This document shows, piece by piece, positions 1 to 5,682 of a stretch of 25,903 nucleotides of DNA. The first letter of the stretch is position 1, and every line of letters begins with the position of its first letter. Origin of the DNA: a virus; the IMG/VR virus record IMGVR_UViG_3300008012_000162, positions 1-25,903 of that record; one strand, written 5' to 3'. The position numbers and the translations under genes were made by a program. The notes beneath the pieces are model-generated. The model worked only from the letters and a program-made list of their open reading frames with translations. It was not told the origin of the DNA and searched no databases.

Positions 1-11
1 AAATCAGAAAT

Positions 12-17
12 AGGCAA
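12..17 (-). promoter_or_regulatory. -35 box of a promoter running off the left edge
   Basis: The minus strand reads TTGCCT here, followed by the TATTT-rich spacer start seen at 3861-3888 and 4773-4800. The expected -10 box, 16 bp further on, falls outside the window. It implies another small minus-strand gene just beyond the left edge. Confidence 0.4.
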
Positions 18-62
18 ATAAACACTGTAACGCAATCGCGTATCATAGTCGCACGGTGGTTG

Positions 63-82
63 CACTGTTCAAATGAACAGTG
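63..82. repeat. Intergenic palindrome (family TGTTCA-NN-TGAACA)
   Basis: Perfect inverted repeat with 9-bp arms CACTGTTCA/TGAACAGTG around the centre AA. It lies just after the stop of the 92-346 gene. It is one of about 20 family members between 63 and 5800. No T-run follows on either strand, so a protein-binding site is at least as likely as a terminator. Confidence 0.85.
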
Positions 83-91
83 GGTTATTCA

Positions 92-346
92 TTAGTATCT
101 ATAATCTTCAAGTGCTCCGTCAGCAACTTCGTCAGCAATTGCTTCTTTCGCTTTTTCCTGAAGAGATTCTTCATCAATGGTTGACCCATCTGTTGAAGAC
201 ATTTCAAGGATTTCAATTTCGTCATCGTCGTCTGGTTCCATTGGACATCCGAATTCATCTCGTCCGCCCTTCATTCCTGCTGTTACTTCAGCATCAACAA
301 GAATTTCAGTATCATTGTCATCGTAGATATAAGTAGAAACGATCAT
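92..346 (-). CDS. Acidic 84-residue protein, copy 1 of a paralogous pair
   Basis: I do not recognise a family. The protein is strongly acidic, with a run of Asp/Glu around residues 36-46. It starts MIVSTYIYDD and ends LEDYRY. It is clearly paralogous to the gene at 2980-3234: the same start and end, and the same MKGGRDEFG block in the middle. The start codon touches the TAA stop of the upstream membrane peptide gene (347-508), so the two are probably translated together. The second copy also follows a small membrane-protein gene, although a stop-interrupted ORF lies between. Predicted soluble, no signal peptide or cysteine motif. Function unknown. Confidence 0.85.
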   Translation of the reverse strand: MIVSTYIYDDNDTEILVDAEVTAGMKGGRDEFGCPMEPDDDDEIEILEMSSTDGSTIDEESLQEKAKEAIADEVADGALEDYRY

Positions 347-508
347 TTAGTATAGTAGTTTAGGAGTGGGTAATTGCAACTGAATAAAATCATTTTTTTC
401 TTCAATTGGTGGTAGTGGTTTAATCATTACATAGATACCAGTTACATGGTAAGTCATGATCAACATGAGGAACAACATTAGTGAGCGATAAAAGACTAGC
501 CAGTTCAT
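347..508 (-). CDS. Small membrane protein, 53 aa, paralogue of 3395-3550
   Basis: The reading frame is open further upstream, but I place the start at the ATG at 508. The residues after it align with the 51-residue paralogue at 3395-3550 (shared GIY-MIK block and a C-terminal LY). There is one hydrophobic segment at about residues 3-30 and a short hydrophilic Pro-rich tail. The gene ends exactly at the start of the acidic-protein gene 92-346. A clear promoter is not visible; an AT-rich sequence about 8 bp before the ATG resembles the leaderless promoters of the neighbours but is weak. Function unknown. Confidence 0.75.
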   Translation of the reverse strand: MNWLVFYRSLMLFLMLIMTYHVTGIYVMIKPLPPIEEKNDFIQLQLPTPKLLY

Positions 509-582
509 AATGTGTAGTTTATTCGCAAATACGCCAAATACAAGTAACGTGATCACGTATAGCAACAGTTGCACGGTGGGCG

Positions 583-600
583 CACTGTTCAGATGAACAC
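583..600. repeat. Intergenic palindrome
   Basis: TGTTCA-GA-TGAACA at 586-599, preceded by a GCACGGTGG block as at other family members. It lies upstream of the 347-508 gene on the minus strand. Confidence 0.8.
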
Positions 601-635
601 CTACGCATATCCGTATCACATGATTGAGTAGGTCA

Positions 636-666
636 GGGATCACGCGAATCCGTATCGCGTGATCCC
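636..666. repeat. Perfect 11-bp hairpin after the ATPase-like gene
   Basis: GGGATCACGCG and its exact reverse complement flank a 9-base loop (AATCCGTAT). It starts 16 bases past the stop of the 683-1840 gene on the minus strand. The loop contains the core of the 15-bp repeat unit found at 1890-1977. There is no U-tract, so it is not a standard terminator; it could block 3' exonucleases or bind a protein. Confidence 0.8.
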
Positions 667-682
667 GTCCCTTGTGTCATGA

Positions 683-1840
683 TTAAAGTGGGTTGTTCGT
701 GGCGATCTCCATTTGACCGACAAGCTGACGAAACAAGAATTGCTGAAAACCACGCGTTTCGTCGCGATGTCCTGTTGTTAGGTGGTAATGTTCTTCCAAC
801 ACAGTTTGAACAAGATCGTGCAAACCGTGATCGAAAGCTTTGTCAGTAAGGAAGATTTTATCGTCTTTGGCATAACCATAAAGATCGTCGCCTTCTCTTG
901 TTTTGACGAATTCGATTGGCGCTTCAACTTCAACGCCAGCACCTTTTAAAAACTCAATAGCTTTCGTTAACTTAATCTGTTGAAACTGTGTTGGCTCGAA
1001 AGATTCGCGTTGGATTTCGCCACGACGATTATTATGGATATTTGCCAGATTATTTGCAAGTTTGCGACAATTCACAAGCGCCAATTCAATGGCATCAAGA
1101 AACTTTTCGCTTACTGGCGTATTACTCCAAATTGCGTGATAATTTGGATAATTGGAAGTTAACGCTGTTTGAATGACAGCAGAATTTTCGCTCTGCGCTA
1201 ACAAACAAGCAATTTGCTGATCTGCGCAATTAATGGTTCTGTCTTCTGTCAGATCGGCGTCAGCAAAATTTACGCTTAAAGGAATGTCCATTGTGCCAAC
1301 CAAAACACCTTTACAGTAAGCGTTGCCTTTACTGCAATCAAGAATCTGATTGTCATTAATGGTTTCAACAACTGGAATGTTAGCATCAAGGAAGTATTTA
1401 TCCCGCTCATTCCAACAAGTTTCAATTTCAGGATGTTTAACCGTAACAACGGTATCGAAACCATCGATAGGCTTATTCGTGGAATCTCCACCTTCGTCAA
1501 GTGCATTAGAATGAAGCTCACGGAACCATTGCCATGCTTTCCAATGTTTTCCATAGTCCGTGCAGTATGCAAGCTTTTCACCATTGCACAGTATCACGTC
1601 AAAGTCTTTTCCACGGATATTCTGAGATTCCGTCGTGAAAATGTATGTGTAAACTTCATTGTCTGTGCCACGTGTTTTGATTGAAATGTTGCCGCCTGTG
1701 CGGAGAATGCCAGCAATGGCGTATTTCAACCCTGTGCCGAATTTACCAATTTTCGAATCGTCAGCTTTGACACTAACACCCATCATGCGAAACGACTCTT
1801 CATTGAGAGTCCCGTTATTGTAGAATCTGATTTTTTTCAT
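683..1840 (-). CDS. Bergerat-fold (GHKL/HSP90-like) ATPase-like protein, motif order unusual
   Basis: 385 residues. Residues 31-41 read IGKFGTGLKYA, which resembles the G2 box of HSP90/GyrB-type ATPases (GxxGxGxxxA). Residues 108-115 read ELHSNALD, matching the ExxxNxxD N-box that binds Mg-ATP. In HSP90, MutL and GyrB the N-box precedes the G2 box; here it follows, suggesting a permuted or rebuilt fold. Near the C-terminus EEHYHLTTGHRDE (349-361) is reminiscent of a metalloprotease helix but is not a clean HExxH. The gene has its own promoter, with the -10 box nine bases from the ATG. An ATP-binding chaperone or DNA-transaction role is inference only. The six-unit repeat array lies directly upstream. 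Confidence 0.8.
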   Translation of the reverse strand: MKKIRFYNNGTLNEESFRMMGVSVKADDSKIGKFGTGLKYAIAGILRTGGNISIKTRGTDNEVYTYIFTTESQNIRGKDFDVILCNGEKLAYCTDYGKHWKAWQWFRELHSNALDEGGDSTNKPIDGFDTVVTVKHPEIETCWNERDKYFLDANIPVVETINDNQILDCSKGNAYCKGVLVGTMDIPLSVNFADADLTEDRTINCADQQIACLLAQSENSAVIQTALTSNYPNYHAIWSNTPVSEKFLDAIELALVNCRKLANNLANIHNNRRGEIQRESFEPTQFQQIKLTKAIEFLKGAGVEVEAPIEFVKTREGDDLYGYAKDDKIFLTDKAFDHGLHDLVQTVLEEHYHLTTGHRDETRGFQQFLFRQLVGQMEIATNNPL

Positions 1841-1849
1841 GACATAGAC

Positions 1850-1877
1850 ATATTACCTCATTCAACCGATTTTACAA
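1850..1877 (-). promoter_or_regulatory. Promoter of 683-1840
   Basis: TTGTAA, 16 bp, TAATAT. Nine bases separate the -10 box from the ATG at 1840, so the transcript should start within about three bases of the start codon (leaderless or nearly so). Confidence 0.65.
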
Positions 1878-1889
1878 CTATTTGTTTGG

Positions 1890-1977
1890 CGTGAATCCGT
1901 GATACGCAAATCCGTATGGCGCAAATCCGTAAGGCTCAAATGCAAATAGCGCAAATACGTAATACGCACATCCGTAG
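1890..1977. repeat. Iteron-like array: six 15-bp units
   Basis: Units at 1890, 1905, 1920, 1935, 1950 and 1965 keep an exact 15-bp period with consensus near CGCAAATCCGTATGG; the fourth is the most diverged and the sixth is 13 bp. Single or double copies of a related unit (CGCAATCGCGTATGG) sit between other genes, for example at 3601-3630. Such arrays are typical of replication-initiator or regulator binding; which one applies is not shown. Confidence 0.75.
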
Positions 1978-2040
1978 TGTTCATCTGAACAGTGCCACGG
2001 TGGGACTACTGTTCAGATGAACACGGGGTTCATCTGAACA
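1978..2040. repeat. Cluster of three palindromes
   Basis: TGTTCA-TC-TGAACA at 1978-1991, TGTTCA-GA-TGAACA at 2010-2023, and a copy with GGTTCA as left arm at 2027-2040. The last two, with the spacing between them, recur at 2942-2972, which suggests duplication of the whole module. Confidence 0.85.
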
Positions 2041-2054
2041 GCATTGAGAGGTGA

Positions 2055-2438
2055 TTAAGCGGCGAAGTAATCTTTCAGAATTGGCCTTAGCCAATCTGAG
2101 TTTTCACCGCTGAATCCTGTTATGAAATTGTTTTCAATCTTGATGAGAGTATCGCATTTCCCCGCACTGAAAACGTGAAGCATACAGTAATCAGCGAATA
2201 CCGCATTGCTGATTAAAAAATCTTCGTCACCTGTTAGGAACAAGCCGCGTGCGGAGATTCCGAAAACTTCGCCGCCAGCTTTACTGATCGCATCGAAGAT
2301 TTTCGTAACGTGCTCAACGTCATTGAGTAAACCATCAACCATGTTGGCGGCATCAATAGCCGCTTCGATTTGCTCAACTTCGGCAGGCAAAAGGTCATTG
2401 ATATTGTGAACTGGAATTGTTGTAGTAGAGTTATTCAT
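2055..2438 (-). CDS. Hypothetical acidic protein, 127 aa
   Basis: Not recognised. I take the ATG at 2438 (MNNSTTTIPV) rather than the upstream in-frame ATG, because a promoter (TTGTGT-16-TATAAT) ends nine bases before it and the extra N-terminal residues would be encoded by promoter and repeat DNA. The protein is acidic with a predicted helical first half (residues 12-55) and a mixed second half; no signal peptide, no membrane segment. It stands alone between repeat clusters, so context gives no role. Confidence 0.8.
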   Translation of the reverse strand: MNNSTTTIPVHNINDLLPAEVEQIEAAIDAANMVDGLLNDVEHVTKIFDAISKAGGEVFGISARGLFLTGDEDFLISNAVFADYCMLHVFSAGKCDTLIKIENNFITGFSGENSDWLRPILKDYFAA

Positions 2439-2447
2439 AACACCAAT

Positions 2448-2475
2448 ATTATACCGCTTTTTGCTAAATACACAA
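2448..2475 (-). promoter_or_regulatory. Promoter of 2055-2438
   Basis: TTGTGT, 16 bp, TATAAT, then nine bases to the ATG. It fixes the start of the gene and predicts a nearly leaderless transcript. Confidence 0.75.
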
Positions 2476-2504
2476 ATAACACCTATAGCGCAATCGCGTA
2501 TCAC

Positions 2505-2541
2505 AGTGGCACGGTGGTGCCACTGTTCAGATGAACAGTGG
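2505..2541. repeat. Hairpin plus palindrome sharing one arm
   Basis: An 8-bp stem AGTGGCAC/GTGCCACT with loop GGTG is followed at once by the palindrome centred at 2530. The ACT of the first stem's right arm is also part of the left arm of the palindrome, so the two hairpins compete if transcribed. Confidence 0.75.
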
Positions 2542-2555
2542 TATGGATGGCGCGA

Positions 2556-2864
2556 TTACGGGATCTGCACCTCACGCACATGCGCCAGTTCAAACATGCG
2601 GTGATCAACAGCTAATTCCTCTAGTGATTCCAACCATTCTTCTTCAGACACAGCAGACACAGGATACTCAATCTGATAATGTGAAGAGGAACATTCTAGC
2701 TCCCCCACTGCGCCCATAGCGTCCCACTCACGTGAGTGGTCGTGCATACGCACACGGTATGTAAGTCCACCTTTGGGTTTCCAGTAATGTTTAGGTGCGG
2801 CTGCTGTATCGTCGTGAGCGCCATAGTTTTCAACGATTTGAGTAGTGACAATGTAGGTTTTCAT
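2556..2864 (-). CDS. Hypothetical protein, 102 aa
   Basis: Start placed at the ATG at 2864 (MKTYIVTTQI). The longer in-frame start at 2894 would translate promoter DNA. A weak -10-like TATTCT lies eight bases before this ATG. The N-terminus looks like a beta strand followed by a His/Asp-containing loop (YGAHDD). The middle block GGLTYRVRMHDH and an acidic helix (EEEWLESLEE) follow. No family recognised; it resembles small cytosolic phage accessory proteins. Neighbours are independent small genes. Confidence 0.75.
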   Translation of the reverse strand: MKTYIVTTQIVENYGAHDDTAAAPKHYWKPKGGLTYRVRMHDHSREWDAMGAVGELECSSSHYQIEYPVSAVSEEEWLESLEELAVDHRMFELAHVREVQIP

Positions 2865-2918
2865 AACTCCATAGAATAAACGCAAATAGGGCAAATACAG
2901 GGTACGTGATCACGTATA

Positions 2919-2972
2919 GTAGTGGCGCACGGCCGCACTACTGTTCAGATGAACACGGGGTTCATCTGAACA
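2919..2972. repeat. Hairpin and two palindromes
   Basis: AGTAGTG/CACTACT form a 7-bp outer stem at 2919-2943. Then come TGTTCA-GA-TGAACA (2942-2955) and GGTTCA-TC-TGAACA (2959-2972). The hairpin arm again overlaps the first palindrome. Confidence 0.8.
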
Positions 2973-2979
2973 GCGGGGT

Positions 2980-3234
2980 CTAATAGCGATAATCTTCTAA
3001 TGCGCCTTCGGCTATTTCGTCAAGAATTGCTTCTTTAGCTTTGCTTTGCAATCCTTCCTCATCGAATGATGAGCCACAGGTTGAAGACATTTCGAGGATT
3101 TCCACTTCTGGTTCATCGTCTGGTTCCATTTGGCGACCGAATTCATCGCGTCCACCTTTCATCCCCATAGAGACTTCTGCATCCACGAGAATTTCGGTGT
3201 CGTCATCACTATATATGTATGTTGAAACTATCAT
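2980..3234 (-). CDS. Acidic 84-residue protein, copy 2
   Basis: Paralogue of 92-346: same length, same MIVSTYIY start, MKGGRDEFG block, acidic centre and LEDYRY end. Its ATG overlaps the TGA of the interrupted ORF 3231-3392 in an ATGA junction, indicating translational coupling. Ends in TAG. Function unknown. Retention of two near-identical acidic proteins beside small membrane peptides suggests the module matters, but what it does is not visible. Confidence 0.85.
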   Translation of the reverse strand: MIVSTYIYSDDDTEILVDAEVSMGMKGGRDEFGRQMEPDDEPEVEILEMSSTCGSSFDEEGLQSKAKEAILDEIAEGALEDYRY

Positions 3235-3392
3235 TTTACAAACTTGTATTTTAACTTTTCAAGGAAATTGCAAACCTTAACGGTCCAATCGTGATGAAAG
3301 CCATCCTGACCTTCAATGATCTGATCACCGTTTCAGTGGCGTGAGTGCCACCAATACCAAACTTTATCCAATGTTCGTTCTAATTTTCTCAT
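3231..3392 (-). CDS. Stop-interrupted small ORF (in-frame TGA)
   Basis: Starting at the ATG at 3392, the frame gives 19 residues ending in WYWWHSRH, then TGA at 3335-3333, then 33 residues (NGDQIIEG to KYKFVK) and a final TGA. The final TGA overlaps the next ATG in an ATGA junction, as expected for a real gene end. It sits between the two members of a duplicated gene pair; the first copy of that pair (347-508 and 92-346) has nothing between. Either a point mutation broke the gene or the internal TGA is read through. No promoter of its own; it would be transcribed with 3395-3550. Confidence 0.45.
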
Positions 3393-3394
3393 GA

Positions 3395-3550
3395 CTAGTA
3401 TAGTTTTCCGTGATAGAATTTCGGTGCCGCAGGAATTGGAATCTTTTTTTTCACTGGTGCAGGTTTATTTTTTATCATCATGTAAATGCCGATTACATGG
3501 AAGTTAATGCTGATCAACAGACCCGCAATTAGAGAGAGTAAGAATTTCAT
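3395..3550 (-). CDS. Small membrane protein, 51 aa
   Basis: Start at 3550 (MKFLLSLIAG), set by a promoter whose -10 box ends nine bases upstream; the longer frame upstream is repeat DNA. One N-terminal hydrophobic segment (residues 2-26) could be a membrane anchor or uncleaved signal, followed by a basic Pro-rich tail ending KLY. Paralogue of 347-508. First gene of a probable three-gene unit with 3231-3392 and 2980-3234. Function unknown. Confidence 0.8.
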   Translation of the reverse strand: MKFLLSLIAGLLISINFHVIGIYMMIKNKPAPVKKKIPIPAAPKFYHGKLY

Positions 3551-3559
3551 GACACCAAT

Positions 3560-3587
3560 ATTATGCCACAATTCGACAAATACACAA
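3560..3587 (-). promoter_or_regulatory. Promoter of 3395-3550
   Basis: TTGTGT, 16 bp, CATAAT, nine bases, ATG. Same layout as the promoter at 2448-2475. Confidence 0.75.
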
Positions 3588-3630
3588 ATAACGCGTATGG
3601 CGCAATCGCGTATGGCGCAATCGCGACGTG
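3586..3630. repeat. 15-bp direct repeats
   Basis: Two full units beginning CGCAATCGCG at 3601 and 3616, and a partial one before them ending CGCGTATGG, keep the same 15-bp period as the 1890-1977 array. They lie immediately upstream of a -35 box. Confidence 0.7.
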
Positions 3631-3638
3631 GTTTGGGG

Positions 3639-3652
3639 TGTTCAGATGAACA
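3639..3652. repeat. Intergenic palindrome
   Basis: TGTTCA-GA-TGAACA, single copy, between the stop of 3667-3852 and the 15-bp repeats. Confidence 0.85.
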
Positions 3653-3666
3653 GTGCCCCCATGTGA

Positions 3667-3852
3667 TTAAAGCCACTTCATTCGCTCAGTATTAAACACT
3701 CTCTCATAGCGTTTTCTCGGTGCTGGATTTGTTGCATATTGAACACCTAAACATATGAGAACACCATTTTCCCATTTAGGTTCTTCATCGGTAACAATGA
3801 ACTCTTTGACTCTTCCTTTTTTGTTTTTGTGAGTAAAACGTTTTCCTTTCAT
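3667..3852 (-). CDS. Small basic protein, 61 aa, paralogue of 4552-4764
   Basis: MKGKRFTHKN start, strongly basic. The block YATNPAPRKRYERVF aligns with YAGNPAPRKQYTRQF of the 4552-4764 product, and both share a KGR-K-FIV-D stretch near residues 12-22. The pattern suggests a small beta-rich fold. The ATG lies eight bases from a TATAAT box with no room for a ribosome-binding site, so the mRNA should be leaderless. Not recognised as any family. Confidence 0.85.
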   Translation of the reverse strand: MKGKRFTHKNKKGRVKEFIVTDEEPKWENGVLICLGVQYATNPAPRKRYERVFNTERMKWL

Positions 3853-3860
3853 GACGCCAC

Positions 3861-3888
3861 ATTATACGGCATTGAGCTAAATAGGCAA
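3861..3888 (-). promoter_or_regulatory. Promoter of 3667-3852
   Basis: TTGCCT, 16 bp, TATAAT, eight bases (GTGGCGTC), ATG. With a start 7 bp after the -10 box, transcription begins within two bases of the start codon. A palindrome ends 18 bp upstream of the -35 box. Confidence 0.85.
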
Positions 3889-3905
3889 ATAACGCGATTG
3901 CGTAG

Positions 3906-3967
3906 TGTTCACCTGAACAGTAACGAGGACAGGGGTGTTCAGATGAACAGTGGTGCTCACCTGAACA
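3906..3967. repeat. Cluster of three palindromes
   Basis: TGTTCA-CC-TGAACA at 3906-3919, TGTTCA-GA-TGAACA at 3936-3949, and TGCTCA-CC-TGAACA at 3954-3967. The centre varies while the arms are kept, which fits a dimeric protein reading the arms. Confidence 0.85.
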
Positions 3968-3977
3968 GTGCCCTTTT

Positions 3978-4034
3978 CTAGTGGGTAGCGATAATTATCG
4001 CTATTATGATAAATGCGATAACTACGATAATCAT
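3978..4034 (-). CDS. 18-residue hydrophobic micropeptide
   Basis: ATG at 4034, TAG at 3978-3980; product MIIVVIAFIIIAIIIATH. It starts three bases after the TAA of the coiled-coil gene 4038-4325, so it is likely translated by reinitiation. A near-identical arrangement exists at 5825-5878, where the product is also a run of Ile/Val/Ala. Conservation of length, composition and position after duplication argues that this is a real single-span membrane peptide, comparable in size to small toxins or membrane regulators. Function unknown. Confidence 0.6.
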   Translation of the reverse strand: MIIVVIAFIIIAIIIATH

Positions 4035-4037
4035 GGA

Positions 4038-4325
4038 TTACATGATCTTTGTGGATTCCATGGTAGGCTCAGAATCTACGACAATTCCGCTGTCTCTGGT
4101 GATGCTGAAATCTTCGTTGTCTATGGAATCACTGAGTTTTTTGGTAATTCCAGCTTTTACCATTTCTGCCAGCTTTTGTAGTTGTTTTAGTTTTTTTAGT
4201 TCTTCCGCGTTTTTATCAACTTTCTCGTTAACTTTGGCAATTATGGAATCAATCTCTTCTTCAGTGATTTCACCCATGATGGCTCTTTCAGTGAGTTGAT
4301 TGATTGTAGGTATTCGGTTGTTCAT
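4038..4325 (-). CDS. Coiled-coil protein, 95 aa, paralogue of 5888-6256
   Basis: Residues about 18-65 are a charged helix (EITEEEIDSIIAKVNEKV onwards) with heptad-like spacing. Shared with the 5888-6256 product are an N-terminal PTINQ, a central LS-SIDNED block and a C-terminal ESTK-M. Both copies are followed by a hydrophobic micropeptide gene, so the pair (coiled coil plus micropeptide) was duplicated as a unit. The promoter is 61 bases upstream, unlike the leaderless neighbours. Soluble, no signal peptide. Function unknown. Confidence 0.85.
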   Translation of the reverse strand: MNNRIPTINQLTERAIMGEITEEEIDSIIAKVNEKVDKNAEELKKLKQLQKLAEMVKAGITKKLSDSIDNEDFSITRDSGIVVDSEPTMESTKIM

Positions 4326-4392
4326 AGTGATTATGGTTTTTATATTATAGGTTTCGTAATTGGCATAGCTCTCATAGCTTTACCATATATAC

Positions 4393-4420
4393 AGTATAGC
4401 ACATATTTACCATAATGCAA
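4393..4420 (-). promoter_or_regulatory. Promoter of 4038-4325
   Basis: TTGCAT, 16 bp, TATACT, with TGC before the -10 box (extended -10). About 60 bases of leader follow. The promoter of 5246-5584 shares most of this sequence. Confidence 0.8.
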
Positions 4421-4466
4421 TAGCGCGTATGCGCCATGTTCAAATAGACAGTGCCAAATAGAGTAG

Positions 4467-4545
4467 TGTGCAGGTGAACAGTGTTCACCTGAACGTCTAC
4501 AAGGGTGTTCGGATGAACAGTAGTGCTCTACTGTTCACCCAAACA
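4467..4545. repeat. Cluster of four diverged palindromes
   Basis: TGTGCAGGTGAACA (4467), TGTTCACCTGAACG (4482), TGTTCGGATGAACA (4506) and TGTTCACCCAAACA (4532). These are less perfect than other clusters, with one arm usually intact. Confidence 0.7.
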
Positions 4546-4551
4546 GTGGGG

Positions 4552-4764
4552 TTATGCTACGGGCACGGGGCGGATTTCGATGGGTTTGATTTGCGCTCGT
4601 CTGAATTGGCGTGTGTATTGTTTGCGCGGAGCGGGATTTCCCGCGTATTCCACTTTGAGAGTGAGAGTGGCTTCGCTTTCCTTCACAGGCGTATCGTCTG
4701 ATACGATGAAAGTTTTTGTTCTGCCTTTGGCATTGGTATATAAGAAGTATGTTCCTTTTTTCAT
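4552..4764 (-). CDS. Small basic protein, 70 aa, paralogue of 3667-3852
   Basis: MKKGTYFLYT start; the KGR-K-FIV-D and YA-NPAPRK-Y-R-F blocks match the 3667-3852 product, while the C-terminus (IKPIEIRPVPVA) is extended and different. The ATG follows the -10 box by eight bases, the same layout as its paralogue including the GTGG-GTC sequence between. Predicted leaderless mRNA. Family not recognised. Confidence 0.85.
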   Translation of the reverse strand: MKKGTYFLYTNAKGRTKTFIVSDDTPVKESEATLTLKVEYAGNPAPRKQYTRQFRRAQIKPIEIRPVPVA

Positions 4765-4772
4765 GACTCCAC

Positions 4773-4800
4773 ATCATACCCTATCTGACCAAATAGGCAA
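4773..4800 (-). promoter_or_regulatory. Promoter of 4552-4764
   Basis: TTGCCT, 16 bp, TATGAT, eight bases, ATG. Nearly identical to 3861-3888. Confidence 0.85.
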
Positions 4801-4826
4801 ATAACACGTATAGCACGATTGCGTAG

Positions 4827-4864
4827 TGTTCATTTGAACGTTGACACTACTGTTCATTTGAACA
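4827..4864. repeat. Pair of palindromes
   Basis: TGTTCA-TT-TGAACG (4827-4840) and TGTTCA-TT-TGAACA (4851-4864). They lie between two divergent promoters, 18 bases upstream of the plus-strand -35 box at 4882. Confidence 0.85.
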
Positions 4865-4881
4865 CTGGCACGATGACGCCA

Positions 4882-4909
4882 TTGTGTCACTGTCTATGTG
4901 TGCTATACT
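4882..4909 (+). promoter_or_regulatory. Promoter of 4916-5137
   Basis: TTGTGT, 16 bp, TATACT with TGC extension, then GTTAAC and the ATG. A start 7 bp after the -10 box would be exactly the A of ATG, the clearest leaderless case in the window. Confidence 0.85.
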
Positions 4910-4915
4910 GTTAAC

Positions 4916-5137
4916 ATGTACTTACTATTAGGATTATCACTGTTCACCATCTCAGTAGCTTGTTTTTGGACACTTGTTCACTTGCACAGTAGTAGAGATA
5001 TAGAGGAATTACATCCAGTGTTATTTTGGACACTGTTGGTAATTACTGTTGTTCAAATTTGCGGCACTAATCTGGTGTTCGCATTACCACTGTTAATTTG
5101 TGGTATAGACCAGTTTTTTTGTATAGTGCTCAAATAG
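4916..5137 (+). CDS. Small membrane protein, 73 aa
   Basis: The only convincing plus-strand gene in the first 10 kb. The start ATG at 4916 is dictated by the promoter; the in-frame ATG upstream at 4898 lies inside it. Two hydrophobic segments (residues about 2-22 and 38-66) suggest two membrane spans with a short charged loop (HSSRDIEELH). No signal-peptidase site, no known family. A holin-like role is possible by size and topology, but nothing else supports it. Confidence 0.75.
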   Translation: MYLLLGLSLFTISVACFWTLVHLHSSRDIEELHPVLFWTLLVITVVQICGTNLVFALPLLICGIDQFFCIVLK

Positions 5138-5159
5138 ACATTACTGTGAGCCTGAACAC

Positions 5160-5215
5160 TGTTCAGGCGAACGTTGACACTACTGTTCAGATGAACACCT
5201 GTGCCCATCTGAACA
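5160..5215. repeat. Cluster of three palindromes
   Basis: TGTTCAGGCGAACG (5160-5173), TGTTCA-GA-TGAACA (5184-5197) and a half-conserved copy TGCCCATCTGAACA (5202-5215), between convergent genes. Confidence 0.75.
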
Positions 5216-5226
5216 GTGTGCTATCC

Positions 5227-5259
5227 TCTAGCTAGTATGGGGGTTCTAGCTAGTATGGA
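5227..5259. repeat. Short direct repeat at the end of 5246-5584
   Basis: TCTAGCTAGTATGG occurs twice, 19 bp apart. The right copy contains the TAG stop of 5246-5584. It is a small tandem duplication of that gene's 3' end. Confidence 0.7.
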
Positions 5260-5584
5260 TAACCCGACCTCTATGAAAAGTAAAGATTTCCCATTTATCA
5301 TGAATTTTAACAAGAACATGACAGTCACAATGGGCATACCTACTATAATTTTCGGCGCTAGTCAAGTTCTTATCTTGAGTATAATTTCTATCATAGCCAA
5401 AACAACCGCCATCAGAACAGATACTATATTCCACAGATCCTTTCTGTAGTATCCATAATTTCCGTCCACAGTCCATATCAGTATGGTCTATCGAAAAACC
5501 AGAATTGTCAGGGTGCTCGGTGAGTGTTACATCTTCTATACTGATGATAGTAGATCCATTAGTTGCATTTTCAATAGTTTTCAT
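5246..5584 (-). CDS. Hypothetical protein, 112 aa
   Basis: Start MKTIENATNG. There are five cysteines, in the order C, C, C, then CDC around residues 39-88, which could bind a metal or form a small cross-linked fold. There is no signal peptide. The order suggests a beta-rich fold (GYDRNYTQD; HVLVKIHDKWEIFTF). No family recognised. The promoter 55 bases upstream is the same type as that of 4038-4325, so the two genes are probably co-regulated. Confidence 0.8.
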   Translation of the reverse strand: MKTIENATNGSTIISIEDVTLTEHPDNSGFSIDHTDMDCGRKLWILQKGSVEYSICSDGGCFGYDRNYTQDKNLTSAENYSRYAHCDCHVLVKIHDKWEIFTFHRGRVIHTS

Positions 5585-5638
5585 AAGAGTCGGTATTTTT
5601 AAGGTTGAGTAAGATTATCCTAACCTTACCATACATAC

Positions 5639-5666
5639 AAGGTAGCACAGAATTACCATAATGCAA
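5639..5666 (-). promoter_or_regulatory. Promoter of 5246-5584
   Basis: TTGCAT, 16 bp, TACCTT. The spacer is almost the same as at 4393-4420. About 50 bases of leader. Confidence 0.7.
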
Positions 5667-5682
5667 TGGCGCATATAGGCCA

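Noticed and set aside
4535-4777. Alternative frames across 4552-4764
   Set aside because: The promoter spacing and the paralogue at 3667-3852 fix the frame of the 70-residue protein.
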